A DNA stretch of 16,278 nucleotides from SKPH01 sp051748565 (lineage in GTDB: Bacteria; Bacillota; Dethiobacteria; DTU022): assembly GCA_051748565.1 (NCBI GenBank), contig JBNJHN010000046.1, positions 1-16,278 on the forward strand. Direction: 5' to 3'. The notes under the pieces were generated by a model, which made no database searches, was not told the DNA's origin, and saw nothing but the letters and a program-made list of their open reading frames with translations. A program made the translations under genes and the position numbers. Below are positions 15,323-16,278 of this stretch, one piece after another (within the stretch, counting starts at the first letter, position 1; each line of letters starts with the position of its first letter).

Positions 15323-15619
15323 CTATTCCAGTTCGGCCATCCGCTGCTCCATATCAGCCAGTTCAGCCTTTAAGTGCTCTGTCTGCTCTTTTAAAAAAGT
15401 TTTCTCATCTTCGGGGCCGACCCAGGCCGGTCCATAATACGGTACGGGAGCGCCATAAAACCAGCGGCAGTGTCCCCTTCCGGGACCCCATCCGACGCCA
15501 CGGCCATACCCGCCACCTCTGAAACCGCCAAATCGTGGTGCGAAGCCCCGGCAGGGGCCAAATCCACCTCCGGTTCCGGGACCTCTGCCCAACGGACCCG
15601 TTTTGTCAAAACCAGGCAT
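15323..15619 (-). CDS. Gly/aromatic-rich DUF5320-type small protein
   Basis: The 98-residue protein begins MPGFDKTGPLGRGPGTGGG, the start typical of DUF5320 proteins that accompany NifX/ORP-like genes. Residues 1 to about 62 are rich in Gly, Arg, Phe, Trp, Tyr and Pro, with two Cys and one His; residues from about 68 to the end are a charged helix with Leu/Met spacing (EDEKTFLKEQTEHLKAELAD) that looks like a short coiled coil. There is no enzyme motif. It could be a scaffold or oligomerisation module for the neighbouring metal-sulfur proteins, but this is a guess. The ORF is a real gene: a near-perfect AAGGAGG sits 8 bases before the ATG, and the gene is closely flanked by cluster members on the same strand. 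Confidence 0.85.
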   Translation of the reverse strand: MPGFDKTGPLGRGPGTGGGFGPCRGFAPRFGGFRGGGYGRGVGWGPGRGHCRWFYGAPVPYYGPAWVGPEDEKTFLKEQTEHLKAELADMEQRMAELE

Positions 15620-15627
15620 GTTAAAAA

Positions 15628-15634
15628 CCTCCTT
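15628..15634 (-). promoter_or_regulatory. Strong ribosome binding site of the DUF5320 gene
   Basis: On the minus strand AAGGAGG lies 8 bases before the ATG at 15619, the best match to the anti-Shine-Dalgarno sequence in the cluster. It suggests the small Gly-rich protein is made in larger amounts than its neighbours. Confidence 0.75.
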
Positions 15635-15656
15635 CCCTTAAATTTTTTATTTTTTA

Positions 15657-16010
15657 TTAACCACAGCTATGATCACCATGTGGATGTTCACAACTGCTGA
15701 CACCATTCCGGAGTTCTCCTGACAGGTACGCTTCTATAACTTCACTGACCGGACCTGAAATACCTACATAGGTTTCAATGCCTTCCCCTTCAAACAAAGA
15801 CTGGGCCCTTGGCCCCATTCCTCCCGCAATGATACATTTTACACCCATGTCAGCAAGGTAGACAGGCAAAAATCCTGGTTCGTGACCTGGGTTGGGAATA
15901 ATCTTTACTTCACCGATTGAACCTTCGGCAAGCTTGAAAAGGGAATATTCGGGGCAGCGTCCAAAATGCTGAGCTACCATGCTACCATCAGTTGCTACAG
16001 CAATAATCAT
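15657..16010 (-). CDS. NifX/NifB-C-terminal-like (ORP family) protein with His/Cys tail
   Basis: The 117-residue protein is a single dinitrogenase iron-molybdenum cofactor-type domain (NifX/NafY/NifB C-terminus). Family marks are MIIAVATDG, QHFGRCPEYSLFKL, VKCIIAGGMGPRAQSLFEGEGI and the closing helix VSEVIEAYLSGEL. The last eleven residues, CEHPHGDHSCG at 107-117, are rich in His and Cys and could bind a metal. Members of this fold hold Fe-, Mo- or Mo/Cu-sulfur clusters non-covalently; the orange protein of Desulfovibrio is one. No nitrogenase genes are in the window, so a role in nitrogen fixation is not supported. It overlaps the stop of the preceding NifX-like gene by 4 bases (ATGA), so the two are translationally coupled. 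Confidence 0.92.
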   Translation of the reverse strand: MIIAVATDGSMVAQHFGRCPEYSLFKLAEGSIGEVKIIPNPGHEPGFLPVYLADMGVKCIIAGGMGPRAQSLFEGEGIETYVGISGPVSEVIEAYLSGELRNGVSSCEHPHGDHSCG

Positions 16011-16278
16011 TGATTCCAGCCCCCCTTCCTGCCTCTCATCCCCGAGTGGGATGAAACTGTTGCTTCGGAGACAGGAGTCAGTTTGCCATCCATGAATTTT
16101 TGCATGGTAGTTTCAACTGTTCCTGCCACACCGCTATAGACCTTTATCTTTGCTGCTTCGAGAGCAGCTGCCGCGTTGGGTCCAACATTGCCCAGGGCCA
16201 CTGCATCGACATCAAGTCCGGCTAAAAGCTGGGCAGCCTGCGGACCTGCACCGCCTGCCGCTTCAGCACTCACATTAT
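16007..16278 (-). CDS. NifX/ORP family protein, N-terminus outside the window
   Basis: The frame is open to the right edge, so the start lies outside the window. A GTG at 16273 could be mistaken for the start, but the first residues seen, SAEAAGGAGPQAAQLL, match the middle of the NifX-like fold, which normally has about 40 more residues with the MKIAV strand and HFGR motif before it. Then come VDAVALGNVGPNAAAALEAAKIKVY and the closing helix TVETTMQKFMDGKL. The tail ends SSHSGMRGRKGGWNQ, a basic, Gly-containing end rather than the His/Cys tail of the next gene. The two neighbours are thus diverged paralogues with different tails, which may mean different metal or protein partners. Same family role as its neighbour; cofactor unknown. 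Confidence 0.88.
   Translation of the reverse strand, partial: NVSAEAAGGAGPQAAQLLAGLDVDAVALGNVGPNAAAALEAAKIKVYSGVAGTVETTMQKFMDGKLTPVSEATVSSHSGMRGRKGGWNQ

Noticed and set aside
16007..16273. A complete 88-residue protein starting at the GTG at 16273
   Set aside because: The sequence begins in the middle of the NifX fold and the frame stays open to the window edge, so the gene is partial and the GTG is internal.
15657..16278. Nitrogen-fixation (nifX/nifB) locus
   Set aside because: Only the small NifX-type domain is present; there is no radical SAM NifB part and no nifHDK nearby, and the ferredoxin-MinD ATPases point to ORP-like clusters.
1..16278. Frequent CCAGG/CCTGG pentamers as a possible dispersed signal repeat
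   Set aside because: They fall in all genes and fit codon pairs such as CCT-GG and CTG-G; no spacing or strand pattern beyond coding bias was seen, and I could not count them formally.

Overview
The window looks like chromosome of an anaerobic, Gram-positive-type bacterium, most likely a member of the Clostridia (Bacillota). The reasons are a lipobox-bearing binding protein, strong AGGAGG-type ribosome sites, a cobalamin riboswitch that ends in an intrinsic terminator, and paired MinD-type ATPases with inserted ferredoxin domains beside NifX/ORP-like proteins, a combination typical of strict anaerobes. The genus cannot be fixed from the sequence alone. All genes I can support lie on the minus strand, so the window is best read from its right end to its left.

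Right end (about 13135-16278): a compact cluster of two NifX/NifB-C-terminal-like small proteins (the first cut by the window edge), a Gly/aromatic-rich DUF5320 protein, two paralogous MinD-family ATPases each with two [4Fe-4S] ferredoxin motifs, and a DUF134 helix-turn-helix/zinc-ribbon protein. The content resembles the orange-protein (ORP) clusters of sulfate reducers and related anaerobe clusters thought to handle Fe-S or Mo/Cu-S clusters. It is the least understood part of the window.

Middle (12103-13053): a RarD-type EamA permease that stands alone.

Control region (11713-12102): a sigma-A-type promoter with a 17-bp spacer, a cobalamin (AdoCbl) riboswitch whose P1 stem can be drawn, an intrinsic terminator, and a strong ribosome site for the first gene.

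Left two thirds (810-11712): an eleven-gene B12 uptake and late-assembly operon in the order btuF, btuC, btuD, cobU, cbiB, cobS, cobD (threonine-phosphate decarboxylase), cobQ, cobT, cobC, and a PP-loop ATPase of the DUF71/COG2102 (Dph6-like) family. BtuFCD imports corrinoid. CobQ and CbiB with CobD build cobinamide-phosphate from cobyrinate diamide. CobU activates it with GTP. CobT and CobC prepare the ribazole, and CobS joins the two halves. Most junctions overlap or abut, several with non-ATG starts, so translation is probably coupled. No corrin-ring genes, corrinoid adenosyltransferase or bluB are present here, so those functions must be elsewhere or be unnecessary.

Left edge (1-689): a membrane protein of the RDD family with an N-terminal zinc ribbon, cut at its C-terminus by the window edge. 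I see no tRNA, rRNA, CRISPR array, insertion sequence or prophage.
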